Below are positions 38,346 through 49,683 of a stretch of 64,000 nt of DNA, piece after piece. The notes beneath the pieces are model-generated. The model was given only the letters and a program-made list of their open reading frames with translations, did not search any database and was not told the DNA's origin. Position 1 is the first letter of the stretch. Each line of letters opens with the position of its first letter. The stretch is taken from the NCBI RefSeq assembly GCF_000003605.2, contig NW_003120923.1, positions 418,706-482,705 of the forward strand, written 5' to 3'. The DNA comes from Saccoglossus kowalevskii (lineage: Eukaryota > Hemichordata > Enteropneusta > Harrimaniidae). A program made the translations under genes and the position numbers.

Positions 38346-41300
38346 TTTTCTTTTATAAATCTCTGTGAGAAATTTTCAACTTGGTTTTTAAATTTGAGAT
38401 AACGTCATGATTGTGAGGACAACATATTTTGACCGACCAAAGAATAGAATTTGAAAAATATTGAATATACAACTGCTTCAATAAAATAAATGTTATATCA
38501 AACTAATTCAAACATATTAGTTTTAATAACATATGTTTGACTGGTAGCACAAAAACTATGTACATATAACGGTGAAGTCCTTGAGCTTACGTAAATCAGG
38601 TCATGTGTTAATGATTGATAGTTTTGTATCCTAGCGCTGTGCGACCATTTCTATATTGAATGGACTTTTATGGTTTTATGAGATTAAAATGAATATACAG
38701 GACTTGAAGGCCATTCGCTCTTTTTGAATGGAATCATGAAAAAAAAGTACATATGTTCGATATGATGCGTGAAGTTCAAACTTGATCGGTCTAGGTATTT
38801 CAAATATATGAATCCGAACTGCATTCATTAAAACAAAATCGCAGTTGGTTTGAACTCAATTTAGAAAATAGAATGCTGTGTCTTATTGTGTTTAATACAT
38901 GAACCAAGTCGACCCAGAAATAGTGAACGTGTGATTGTGAAAATATGTAGATTCGAAATAGCTGCGATTCGATCATTTTGAACTAAATTCGAAAGATTAA
39001 ATGCCGTACATGTTCAACGAATTGAGCACCGTATTTCGGCCATATTGAATCAGATCGTAAAGCAAGTACATGTGCATATATCCGACTGAAATGCGGTGCT
39101 GGAAAGACGAAATGTGTGATATAATGTATTTCCGGCCGTAAAATATCATAGGAACATCTTGAATTGTATCTTGAAAATAAAGTATATATGTACGATCCCA
39201 TTTAAACTTGATAGGACCATACATGTGTGAGATACTGCTGAAAGGGTCTATGAACTCATGAAGGTCAATCTATAAGGAGGTTGGTTGTAGTGAGCAAAGT
39301 TATGGTTAGCAATCACCAAATCAAACAAGGAATCCATGTCGGAAACAGTGAGCAAAACTTCCCTTTGAGGGGATATCTTTTTACGTACACGTGTACCCAA
39401 CATTTTTGTTTACACTTTCTTTTCTTGATATGTCGTTATATGTATTTCAGTACTAGATTTCAAGAATTTTCAATATCACCAGTAAATACCAGTTGACAAT
39501 TATGGTCTCACGCAATTCTAGTTCAACGTGCGGGTTCTTAACTGTTTCATAGAGAACATAAGGATTCCTTATTAGAATTCTTGAGCAAAACATAATTTTA
39601 CTCAATATTTACCTACTATCGTCTATGAGACCCCGTTTTTGTACTTTAGCTACAACGAATGGGACCTTGCTAAATATTGTATAGTTGTGATTTACAACGC
39701 TGTGCGGGCTCACAGTTACTAGTCATGTTCGCGACTGGAAATGCCTATGGTCTTTACGACAGTTTGACATGTTAAGTTTATAGTGAATATAAACGACATG
39801 TAGGTCACTTTGCTTCATATGGGATACACACTAGAAACATTTATAAAACTGAAATTTAAAAGTAGAAATAAGTAAATAAGAGTACATAGTTTGACTTATT
39901 TGTTTAAAAGCACCAAAAGCAAAGTTAAATTAAAATATTTTGAAACAATCCACTCCAATACTAAGATTAGTGTGGAAATGCAAAAAAACAGGAAGTGTGA
40001 TTAGAAAGAACAAAACAAACTGAGCATTGGTACCGGGGAGTGTCGAAACATGAGTATGTTTTAACTTATTCTTCAATTTTGACCAATTATGGCTGAAATC
40101 CAGGCGAACCATGTGACTGGTCAAAATTATTCATTTTTCTGTAAAAGTTTGTGCAAGAACCTGTTTTGAAAAATGCCTTGCACATGTACTTTTGTATTGT
40201 ATTATCCGATTAAGCTCAATTCTTCAAGTGCAATCCAATAACGGATAATATTTTATGTGTCACAGTATATAATATAGTATTTTACATATATTGACATCAG
40301 ACCAGATAAACTTGTTTTTGTTCACGTGCACGGCTCTTGTAACTAAGGTGGTAAATATCCGAAGGTGGAATCGCTGTTTTATTTATGCACATTTAATCCA
40401 ACAATGTTTATGCATTTTATTGTATCTGAAATAAAGCTTCCAATTCAAACGGACATTCATTTTCTTTACAGGAAGTGACGCAGTCTAGTTCTGCAATTCC
40501 CACTAAAGCACTGAAATGGCGCCAGCACAACAGCTTGTAAGTTTCATTGGATTGGAAGAATATTACACTTTCTTTATCTGGAGTATATATCCATATTTTA
40601 ACACCTTGCTCAGGATATCATGATGACGATGTGGTTTACTTTGGAAACAATTTGTGAGATCCAAAATCAATTATATCGCATGGTTTTGGCAATGAGATAT
40701 AGCAGTATGTTATATCACTTAACCACGTTGCTAATTAATGAACTTCCGCGTTTACATTACTCGATCTGTACCACGTGCAGACCTGTTATTACAACAGGCC
40801 ATTAGTTTAAGGCCAATATACGAACATACATATAAGATTGTGCTTGATTTAGTCTTCCTCACAATTGTAAAGATCGTTCGAACAACTCCCTCTCCCCTCC
40901 ATTTTTCACTCACGTTAACCCATTCGTTTTACATATCATGTAGTTCCCTAGTGAAAGTTTCGTGCGTGACAAAATACAGGCGTGTACAACGCAAGTACCA
41001 GACTGACTTCTTCTTTTTCAAGTTACCACTGCACGTACGACTTTACGAAAATTTAATTTTCATGAAAGGACTCAGAACTCCAATTATGCATGATAATATG
41101 GCTCGAACGAGGATGTTTGCCTAAAATGCCTTCTGCACTGTTTATTCCATATACATTTGTTACGTGTTATAATTAAGCTACAGCTATATATGCCAAACAC
41201 AAAGTTTATACATACACCGTCACCATTCTGACCACATCGTATCAATAGAATTACATTCATTGAAATGATATCATTATTTTGCACTGTGGTATAATGATTT

Positions 41301-41620
41301 TTGGTTTTATTTCAGTACATATCATTCCTTGTAATGGTTGGAATCACCATCATTGCAGTCATATTGTATAGTGATATCGTAGGGAGAGATATTGATGTGT
41401 CATCTACGAGAGCGATAACACCACAACATGCTTTTCTTGAGGAAAACTACACACACCCAGAAAAAAATATCGTGTTTTTCAAAACACACAAAACAGCAAG
41501 TACGTCATTACATTGCATAATGTGTCGCTATGGTTACACAAATCAACTTTCTTTCATATTTTCGAAGTATAATAAAAAAAATGGCCACATAAGAAACACT
41601 GTTCTCAATCCATCACGGTT

Positions 41621-42038
41621 GTTAGGAGTTCAAAAGACCCTTACGTTCAAAAGTCTCCCCTGTATATTTTTTATATCTTAATTACTCACTAATTTATGAC
41701 TCTTACATTCATATTTTAGCAGGAAGTTGTTTAACTTTATATTATCAACAGATACTGTTGGCGTTTCCTAATTTTAGCGAGACTAATTATTATTAATAAC
41801 TCTTTTTCGTCGGAAACCCCGTTCTACTTCTTCAAACGTGCGAAAAAACCCGTCGATAATTGACTACTAGCCTGAGGAGTATGAAAATGGCATCATGGGA
41901 AAANNNNNNNNNNNNNNNNNNNNNNNNNNNNNNNNNNNNNNNNNNNNNNNNNNAGACAGTACCTATGCAGTACCACCTAAGCTTCTGTTCATTGGCACAT
42001 GGGCCCCTTTGAACGCAAGGACCCTTTGAACTCCTAAC
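41621..42038. mobile_element. Terminal-inverted-repeat element inside the B2 coding exon
   Basis: The left end GTTAGGAGTTCAAAAGACCC and the right end (inverse: GTTAGGAGTTCAAAGGGTCC) match over roughly 35-40 bases. The flanks TCACGGTT (41613-41620) and ACACGGTT (42039-42046) form an 8-base target-site duplication with one mismatch. The visible interior has no long frame, and its true length is hidden by the gap. The target-site length suggests hAT-like, and the long inverted repeats suggest a Mutator-like alternative. Confidence 0.85.
41904..41953. other. Assembly gap of 50 N
   Basis: Fifty unresolved bases lie within the element inserted in B2. The round number suggests a placeholder for a gap of unknown size. 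Confidence 0.99.
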
Positions 42039-43418
42039 ACACGGTTCCTACCGCCGATTGTGAATACGAGCAATTCTGCAGGGAAATACAACATACTGAC
42101 TGGACACGTAAGGTATTCTAGAAGTCTGATTGGTTCATTCATGGAGGGCATTCCTAAATACATCACTATTTTACGAGAACCAGCTGCACAAATAGAATCG
42201 CACATGAACTTTTTCAATCATCGTGAGCGAGTAATGAAGGGCATTAAATTGTTTACTAAACATCCATCTAAATTTGAAAATGGTGGCAAAGCAGCAAGTC
42301 GCAACAATCAGATTTCGGATTTGGGTTTAATGCTAAATAAAACATCTAATGAAACTACAGTAAACGCAACAATTATAAAACTTGATAAAGAATTCGACCT
42401 GGTTCTAATAGCCGAATGTTTTGACGAATCACTTTTGCTGTTAAAACGTATTCTACGTTGGAGTTTTGACGACATACTGTACTTGATAAAAAATCAACGA
42501 ATGCATCGTGAGACTATTACAGACGAATTTCGTCAACAAATTTACCAGTGGTCAAGAGCTGATGTCTTGTTATACCAATATTTTAATGGAACGCTATGGA
42601 GACGAGTTCAGCAGTATGGTCCACAGTTTGAGGATGATTTGGTTTACTTCAGGCGCTACCTTCATGAAATAAATCGCCGGTGTGGTACGTCGGAAACGGT
42701 AGTTAAAAGATTCAATAAATTAAAAAAAATAGAATACAATAGTAAAAATGGTTCTATATTTTGCCAGCATTTGGCGTACTCCAATATGGATTGGTATAAA
42801 CACATAGCAGCTCGACAAGATCCAAGCGGAACAACAAAAACACATCTGTCGCATCATTGACCAGTACGTCTCAATTATTATTTTAAATATGAAAACAAAA
42901 CAAACGTGCAATTCAAAATAAAAATATACAAAGCAACCTGAATTCGACGTCACCAAAAATAGACATAATAGGATTCCCCTAAATGCGCCTTACTTCACCT
43001 TGTTGTCAACAACATTGACATGCTACATCACGTGTGATTGATTGATCTAGCACTTTACAGCAATGACAGATGAAGACAGCAAACTTTATCTATACTTAAA
43101 TTAATATAGATTTATAAGTAAAACAAATGCAACGAATATGTCATTGAAAAAGCGAAAATGCAAATGCACATTCGAACGAAATGTGCCAATGTCGGTGTGT
43201 GGTGACACATGACACGGTTACCTAAATACAGTTATAAAAGACGAAAACAACAATTCATACATATCTACTGTGCAGGGTAGCCGAAGAACGCCTGATAAGA
43301 TATCAACAGATATTTGAACTCAATACTAGCTGCATCTGACCTACATGCCTTATCATTAAACACATACAGTCTGTATTTGTTGAGGCTAGGTATCTCAGGT
43401 CAACTCTGCCTTTTAGTC

Positions 43419-43658
43419 GGTGCGAATCGTAACAGTGTGCTTGTTTATACAAGTACGAACAGTTTTTAGTCTTGATGGCGTCTAATTGATATCGATTTTG
43501 CGATTCAACTACAGTCATAAATATGATAAGATAAGGATGGTGCAAATCGTAACAGTGTGCTAGTTTATACAAGTACGAACAATTTTTAGTCTTGATGGCG
43601 TCTAATTGATATCGATTTTGCGATTCAACTAGAGTCATAAATATCATGAGATAAGAAT
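43419..43658. repeat. Tandem duplication of a 120-base unit
   Basis: Two adjacent copies (43419-43538 and 43539-43658) share GTGTGCT-GTTTATACAAG, TTTTTAGTCTTGATGG and TTTTGCGATTCAACTA with few differences. Block 1 contains only the start of the unit (26034-26070). The duplication is recent. Confidence 0.9.
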
Positions 43659-43747
43659 GAAGCATAACAAACTTGGCGCTACTTTCATAAGACTAATTGT
43701 TGGTAAAACGATGAAAACCGTAGAAGATATAGAAACAGTAAATTAAC

Positions 43748-43808
43748 AAAATGAAATACAGTAGTCAAAATGGTTCTACATTTTGCCAACATTTGGCGTA
43801 CTCCACTA
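43748..43808 (+). pseudogene. Ghost 3' fragment of another Gal3ST, block 2
   Basis: The sequence reads MKYSSQNGSTFCQHLAYST, clearly the C-terminal EYSSKNGSIFCQHLAYSS segment of the cluster proteins, about 890 bases past the B2 stop. No upstream catalytic sequence accompanies it. The counterpart in block 1 is at 26075-26130. Confidence 0.85.
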
Positions 43809-44359
43809 AACGCAGAGACGTTCAAAAACGCATATAATAAAATATTGATTGATTCATCATACTCATGTCCAATTAATTGCTGTAAATATGTAATATCATC
43901 GTTTGTTTTGTGATTGCCATAAGCGATGTGATATTATAATGAGCAAAGATCAAATTTAAAACATTTGCTATGATCATGATTATACTATATACAATATGTA
44001 TATAAGTGAGCTCATTTTGGATTAAATCGTTGTTTCTGTATTTTATAACCTATTATTCTTTTAGTGTTAAAACACTGTGCGCGCTGGACAGATGTTCTAC
44101 TGAACAATATTGTGTTATATGGAAATTATGAATGCATTTGGGCGTTGCCTTCACATACATTCATGAACTTCAGGTTTGTTTCTGCAATTTATGTTTTGTA
44201 GTTCTTAATGAAATTTCTACATGCATTGTAACACACTAACTTTATGACTTCACAAATCCCATTTTCATGGTACCATGGTAATTTCTAGTGCATGTATAAA
44301 AACGTTATTCGTCAAATTTGTTTTTACAATCTCAATCATTCATACATTTAATATTAATA

Positions 44360-44640
44360 GCATTAATTCATATTTGAAATCGCCCGCACCTCTGTTCACA
44401 TATCTCACTAACGGTAAATTTAAATTTACACATTAAAGTAATTTGATATAGGCAAATTTGAAATGTTCTTCACTTTAATTCACATACCTGACTAATATGG
44501 TTTGTGCTTATTTTAAATTGCCTTCATTTAAATGTACATATATCAATAATATGGTTAGAACATATTTGAAATGGGCCTCATTTAAATGTGCATACATTAA
44601 ATCACCTTCACCAAAAATAACATATTTAACTTGAAATTAT
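44360..44640. repeat. Degenerate AT-rich tandem repeat
   Basis: ATTTGAAAT-type segments recur at about 44370, 44455, 44511 and 44563. CATTTAAATG (palindromic) and CACATACCT-type spacers lie between them. The period is irregular, about 50-85 bases. It is reminiscent of the palindrome array at 6538-6876 in style, but a common origin is not demonstrated. Confidence 0.45.
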
Positions 44641-44869
44641 TAACCACATACATGGACATTCAAATATTGTGCATACAGCTAATACATAAGATAACGTGTG
44701 GTATTTCGAGGAGCAGTACTACTATTTTTTTTTGTCCGGGAACGTTGCTATGAAAAGTTGTATTATTTAGATTAAGACTCTTTCTAGCAATGGTTCCTTT
44801 CGTTATGGACAATGATCACATGTAATGTAAATACACTTAAAGTGTTTATAATCTGCATAATTGTGAAAA

Positions 44870-45300
44870 GTTTATATTATATTAGTGTTTTTTGCAACAT
44901 TTCAGAGATGATTTTGCACATAACACATTATGTAAAGTGTTTACATTAGAAACAAGTATTGGAACATTTTTTCCAACAGAAACATGTATAAAATGCTTAT
45001 TATCACAACACTTATAAAAAGTGATTTTACTAGACATACATTTTGTAAAGTTTTTTATGATTACGACACGTAGAAAAGTTTCTCAACCGAAGACATGTTT
45101 TATTTTAGTGTTTACTATTTCACTAGACACACATTTTGAAAAGAATTTCAACCAGAAATATGTATTGAAAAAGTGTTTATCATCGCAATACTTTGAAAAG
45201 TGCTTTCGCGCCAAAATCAAACTGAATATTGACAAGTACTTGTAACAGAGACACATTTTAAAAATTATTTACACTGACAACATAGTAAAAAATCATAAAC
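44870..45300. repeat. Degenerate minisatellite, unit roughly 36-40 bases
   Basis: Units combine GTGTTTA(C/T)-x-ATT, a run such as CAACAGAAACATGT or TAGACACACATTTTG, and AAAAGTG. They repeat about ten times with heavy decay. The low-complexity open frame across it is a by-product. Confidence 0.5.
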
Positions 45301-45812
45301 ATTATAAGTCTGGAAAACGAAGTATATCAAATGATGCGTTTCATAATCAAGCACTTTGCACTATTGTACATTAATCATAACATACGATGAACAAATCACA
45401 TAATCAAGTAAGTACTTACTCCTAAATATAAACATTAATAAGGTAAGTTCGATTATAACATATATAAAAACATATATAGTTGTAAAACGATATTATCAAT
45501 CGCATGAAGATGTGTCCTTGAATTACGTGCAGCTGAATAAGTGTGCAAACCAATAAAAAATCATTCTTCATTTATCGCGATCTCATTCACACTCACACGA
45601 CATTTATTCTATTCTATTTCATTCATCTTTCACTTCTATCCGTCAAATGGTTTGATTGCTTATTTTCACACCTTTTAAAATCACCCCCTAAAACGGGAAG
45701 TGTGGTATTTCAAACTATATTTACCTAAAAAGAGTTCTTTTGGCGTAGAAGACGGGGCACTGAGTCAACAAAATAAATTCCGAATATTAGCAATCTTGTG
45801 CTAATTAACTTT

Positions 45813-45967
45813 AGAGCGGGGAGTCGTCACCTGCGCATGCGTCATTGAGCGAGTCATTGTTTACAAACAAGAGTCTACCCATGATCCTTTGCGTTTTTAG
45901 CGTGTGTTGTTATCGTCTGTTGGGACTAAATTCCCGCGCGTGCGCAGGTGACGACCATCCCGCTTTG
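45813..45967. mobile_element. MITE with long GC-rich inverted ends
   Basis: AGCGGGGAGTCGTCACCTGCGCATGCG at the left end (given here as its two halves, AGCGGGGAGTCGTC and ACCTGCGCATGCG) is mirrored at the right end (GTGCGCAGGTGACGACCATCCCGCT region). The GTCGTC and GCGC content and an AG-CGGG start resemble the TTAA family at 2291-2599, but the flanks (TTTAG/TTTGC) are not clean TTAA. Confidence 0.65.
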
Positions 45968-46622
45968 CTAGACTGATCAGCAAATGAATTTTATTTGGAA
46001 TCCTGACGGATTATAACCATCCGGCGGAAAAATATGCCTCTTCCATGCCTTATAGAGGCGGCGCAATTTTGCTTTTAAATTAGGTCATGATGTCTTCTAC
46101 ATACGCTAGTCTGATTATCACTGTGACTCTCTGGCGGATTTGGTGAATATATCCAGAAACTTGCTGTTGATTTTTTTTGGCAGGAACGGCATTGGCTTCC
46201 TACATACAGAGACAATTTACTCAGTGTCCTCGCGTGGTGGACAGATTCTTTTTCCTACTTCGTTTATTGTACATTCATTATTGAATCATCCCTGATTATT
46301 TTATTCACGAGGTTAACAATTTAAAGCTGTTTATATCACAAATCTACTAACATTCGTTGTATTTATATTCCTGAATTTTACTGTGATCCTTTGAAAATAC
46401 GGTTTTCTGTTACAGCTAAAGAAAAGAAAAGGTATGCCGCCGTTTTATAACACCCGATCTCAAATCTATGTTTCAAATCTATTTACATACAATAATAATG
46501 GTTAGGCAGTGATCCTCGAAAAGGCAACATTGCATTCAAATACATGCAAGCGTTGTTTAACATCATTTATAAAACCTCGAGTTTCAATATATATTTTGAT
46601 CTGTGTTTTTGGTTAATATGAT

Positions 46623-47035
46623 GTTATTACGAGGATACCTCAAATTACGTACGAAGACAGCCTACAGCGTAAATATCGACCGACGCGCATCGGAGGTCGA
46701 TGCGACGGCGTACTGTCTGAGTACATACTTTGAGGTATCCTCGTAATAACCTTATTATTATTATACATATTTTCCTTGCAATGATACATCATGGGAATTC
46801 CGAAATTCAAAAAGTTTTTAACAGAATCAGCGAACTTCTTTGTGTGGAGTCCGGTCAAACTCTGATGGCTGCCATGTTGATTTTATTATTATTAGAGAAC
46901 GCTTACGTGCGTAATCATTCCATATTTGGAATTCTCATTTCCTAATATGGTAGGATGAAAATACCCCGTAAAATACCGCAACATTATGGCACGCTGTGAC
47001 TTAAGGCGTTACGGTGACAGATGTATAAGAATGTT
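46623..47035. repeat. Interspersed repeat with a 128-base palindromic head
   Basis: Perfect 22-base inverted arms (46623-46644 and 46729-46750) enclose further pairing. The sequence then continues for nearly 300 bases that match 60120-60405 (GAATTCCGAAATTCAAAAAG-like, GTCCGGTCAAACT, TTATTATTAGAG, GGCGTTACGGTGACAGAT). The copy at 60050 has only the left half of the palindrome. The family is not recognised and no transposase is seen. Confidence 0.65.
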
Positions 47036-47414
47036 TACTACTAGTATTCGATATCGTATCTGTATGAGGACTGCATATTGTTAACGCTTTTGTGGTTGAG
47101 AATTGCCTACCTATCACAGACGTGGCGAGTAGTGTGACGGTTAAAGTTGTGAAAAAGGGTGGTCGATAGCTTGATTTGAGGGATAAAAGTGGTGGATAGA
47201 GGAAGGAAGTGCCGGACAGCTAAACACAGGTCAGTCAGTCTTCCAGCTTAGACTTCATGCTTCTAGAATTTCTAGTCACTTTCGAGAAAGACAAAAGAAA
47301 CTTTAAATTTTCTTCAACGTGTGAGAGTAAATGGGAACCTCCGCTGTAGATTGGCGCGTGCAGCTGACGTCAGGTAACCAAAGGAAATAGAACAAAGCTT
47401 GAAAACTTGTTTAA

Positions 47415-47736
47415 CCAATCAGAATGCCGGAATCATAAATAGTTAATGTCTTCGTGTAGCTTGGCGGTCCATAGTACTTGAGACGGGAATCAGCCATACT
47501 TCAAACCAGCCTTCACCATTGAGGACACCGCACCGACGATAATAATCATCAAGCGCTTCAGTCCGTGATTTGTCTGTTATACTGCCCTCAAACGGCATGG
47601 ACTAATCATAGAAGCCGACAAATGAAAACGTGGCCTCATTGCGAGACAGTTGTCCTGTCAGAATCAACATAAAGTGGAGTATATCCCCAATGTGTCCATT
47701 CATGTGTCTGTCGTAAGGTATATGCTATGTTTTGAG
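47415..47736 (+). promoter_or_regulatory. Putative promoter and 5' non-coding exon of Gal3ST C
   Basis: AACCAATCAG (CCAAT-box-like, 47413-47422) and CATAAATA (TATA-like, 47434-47441) stand in sensible order. They are followed by TCTGTTATACTGCCCTCA (47568-47585), the motif that opens the exon-1 blocks of copies A and B. The stretch ends TGTTTTGAG|GTAAGTCAAG at 47737. The A and B blocks share the motif and donor although most surrounding intron DNA has diverged. Transcription probably starts near 47465-47575. This is inference. Confidence 0.45.
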
Positions 47737-47944
47737 GTAAGTCAAGATAAAACACGAGACGCAAGTTTGTCAAAATGTTAGCACACAAGCCGATCGTTAA
47801 AGTGTCAATCTACTCATTGCCTGATCAATGACTTAATTAAGTTTGTGGTATTACTCGTTTGCACTTGCTTGGACATAATGACTATCGTTATAAATCTTCA
47901 ATTTACTGTGGAATACTTCGTGGTGTAAAACAATTAGATTAAAT

Positions 47945-48394
47945 GTGTATGTATGCTACATATGGTGGCAGTGTAACGGGAGATTTTATTTCACCAGAAT
48001 ATCGTGTATACATTGCAGCAACGTATCCATAGAACACAGAATTTATTATACTGACCTTGGGTTCAGTAATATGTTGCTGGTTGCATTTCTGTTAGTCATA
48101 TTAAGTATGTCATATCTAAATAGTGCAGACATAATTGTGTACGAGTCAGGTCAAATAGCTGCACTGGTTTATTGGAAACCCAACGAGAGACCGTCTGTTT
48201 ACATAATAAATCATATTGTTTGGGTTAAGGTCAAGAAGATCGTCACGAAACATACAGTCGGTCGTTATCTAGATTCGAAACGGCAAGTTGATGAAATAAG
48301 CATGGTCATGTCGATCGAATCAGGTCGAATCGCAACTGTAATAGACAAAAATGAAGTGCGACCTAATATTGCCGTGGCAGTGAGGACAGCGTGA
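47945..48394 (+). other. Open frame of 149 codons in the C-gene intron, unidentified
   Basis: The frame includes a hydrophobic stretch (FSNMLLVAFLLVILSMSYL) and two related segments, YESGQIAALVYWKPNERPSV and IESGRIATVIDKNEVRPNI, spaced about 55 residues apart. This implies an internal duplication of DNA or protein. No family was recognised. It lies between the putative exon 1 and the start exon of copy C, so it is more likely intronic repeat than gene. Confidence 0.25.
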
Positions 48395-48559
48395 ATTTGC
48401 GAATACATTTCATACAAAGTTATATTTATTGGGTATGAATAATGAGACAACCGGGTATGACAATTGAAACAAGCGCGTGTGTCAGTGTGTCACCCCTGTA
48501 AATGTACGATTGTGATTGGATGAGAGGCAGATTTATTTTATGCACGCTGGTCTAATAAA

Positions 48560-48860
48560 CCTGATATTCCACGGTTTTCTGTGTTTAGAAGTAGGTCATA
48601 AACGTAAAGAACACACGGTAAGGTTAAGTTATTTTGTTAAGTGAAACGAAAATTTTATTTTGCGCTACGGACATTGCGACAATTGGGTAATTGGGCTCAA
48701 ACGAAACGCATGAGAAAGTAATTTTACAAAAGCTGCCATATAATACAATTATTAGTATTTTTCCCCCGATAATGTTACACGTTTTAAAGAAGTCTGATGT
48801 AGAATACTTCATTAGCAGATTCGAAATATTCGAAGTATTCGAAATGTGGGCGCTGTTTTT
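48560..48860 (+). repeat. Interspersed repeat, copy 1 (pair at 54295-54500)
   Basis: CCACGGTTTTCTGTG-TTAGAAGTAGG and downstream GGCATGAGAA/CGCATGAGAA-type segments are shared in order with 54295-54500. Similarity is moderate. No ends or coding capacity were recognised. Confidence 0.45.
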
Positions 48861-49683
48861 GACGACCATTAATTAGTTTTCTAGAAACATTTCGCCATAT
48901 TATTACATGTTCATAATTCGTTTATGTTAATTACATGATAGCGAAGCTGACGAAGAATTGGTATTAATACAGCACGTTATAATAGTTTCCAACGCCTATT
49001 TTCTTGTTTTGTGTTCATAATTAATATACAATAGCAAATTACAAATTCTCTTATGCCTGTTGTAATAGCGCGTTAATTTCCACTCTTCTATAGTTTATTA
49101 AAATATGCATACAAATTAATGTGGTATGGATTGAACAATTGAGCGCTTCTTCTGCTCACTAGTGTGTGACAAGCTCGGTATTTTATGATGAGAGCATGGC
49201 TGTACGTTTTTGTCCAGTCCAATTATCAATTTAGATGATGATTTTCCAGTATGTCCAGTATCTACTAACCAGACTAGAGCTGATATTAACATACCAATAA
49301 TTCAATCCAAATTTAAATCACAACACGTGGTATGTATACGCCACATATTGAAATGAGTTCGAGTCATACACCAGACAGACAAATATGCTGTCGAGATTCA
49401 TTGCAAAATATTTGTTTCAACCATACCCGAACCGACGACGTTTCGTAAACACGAATAAAATGCGTAAACGACTTCGCTTCATTGATGCACAGAATTTTAT
49501 TTCCACATAGCAGAGGTTTCAACTTATTTTCTCTGGATATAAATGGCGACAACTAGATATCATAATAGGAATACACGTGGGAGGTCGAACCAAAGCAGAA
49601 GGGCTCACGCTATAAAACTTCATGGCGTGTTGGCATGTTAACGATAGTGTTTATTATATATGCAAGTCCTCGCATGAACAAAG

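Larger units (their letters stand above)
40516..42860 (+). pseudogene. Gal3ST copy B2, interrupted by an inserted element
   Basis: The start exon (40516-40536, MAPAQQL) and the first part of the catalytic exon (41316-41620) are intact through RNTVLNPSR. A 418-base insertion (41621-42038, including the 50-N gap) follows. The exon then resumes in the same frame (FLPPIVNTSNSAGKYNILTG onward) to the stop at 42858-42860. Apart from the insertion every diagnostic motif is present (KTHKTASTS, LREPAAQIESH, AECFDES where the other copies have AEYFDES). GHVRYSR replaces the usual GHVTYSR. The element ends in CTCCTAAC with no AG acceptor, so splicing it out looks unlikely. The gene is therefore probably dead in this haplotype. 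A polymorphic insertion or an assembly problem at the gap is possible. Confidence 0.85.
27110..44155 (+). repeat. Segmental duplication, block 2 (carries Gal3ST A2 and B2)
   Basis: This is the second copy of the block at 7420-26450, about 17 kb, in the same orientation and gene order. Private differences include the MITE at 27398-27553, an extra segment at about 28104-28215, an insert near 30960-31020, a TCAT-repeat segment near 35280-35390, 37336-37536, a small tandem duplication at 38215-38345, the insertion in B2 and a 120-base tandem duplication at 43419-43658. It lacks the 2.6 kb RING-containing segment of block 1. Confidence 0.9.

Noticed and set aside
45021-45245. 74-codon forward frame
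   Set aside because: It lies within the decayed minisatellite.
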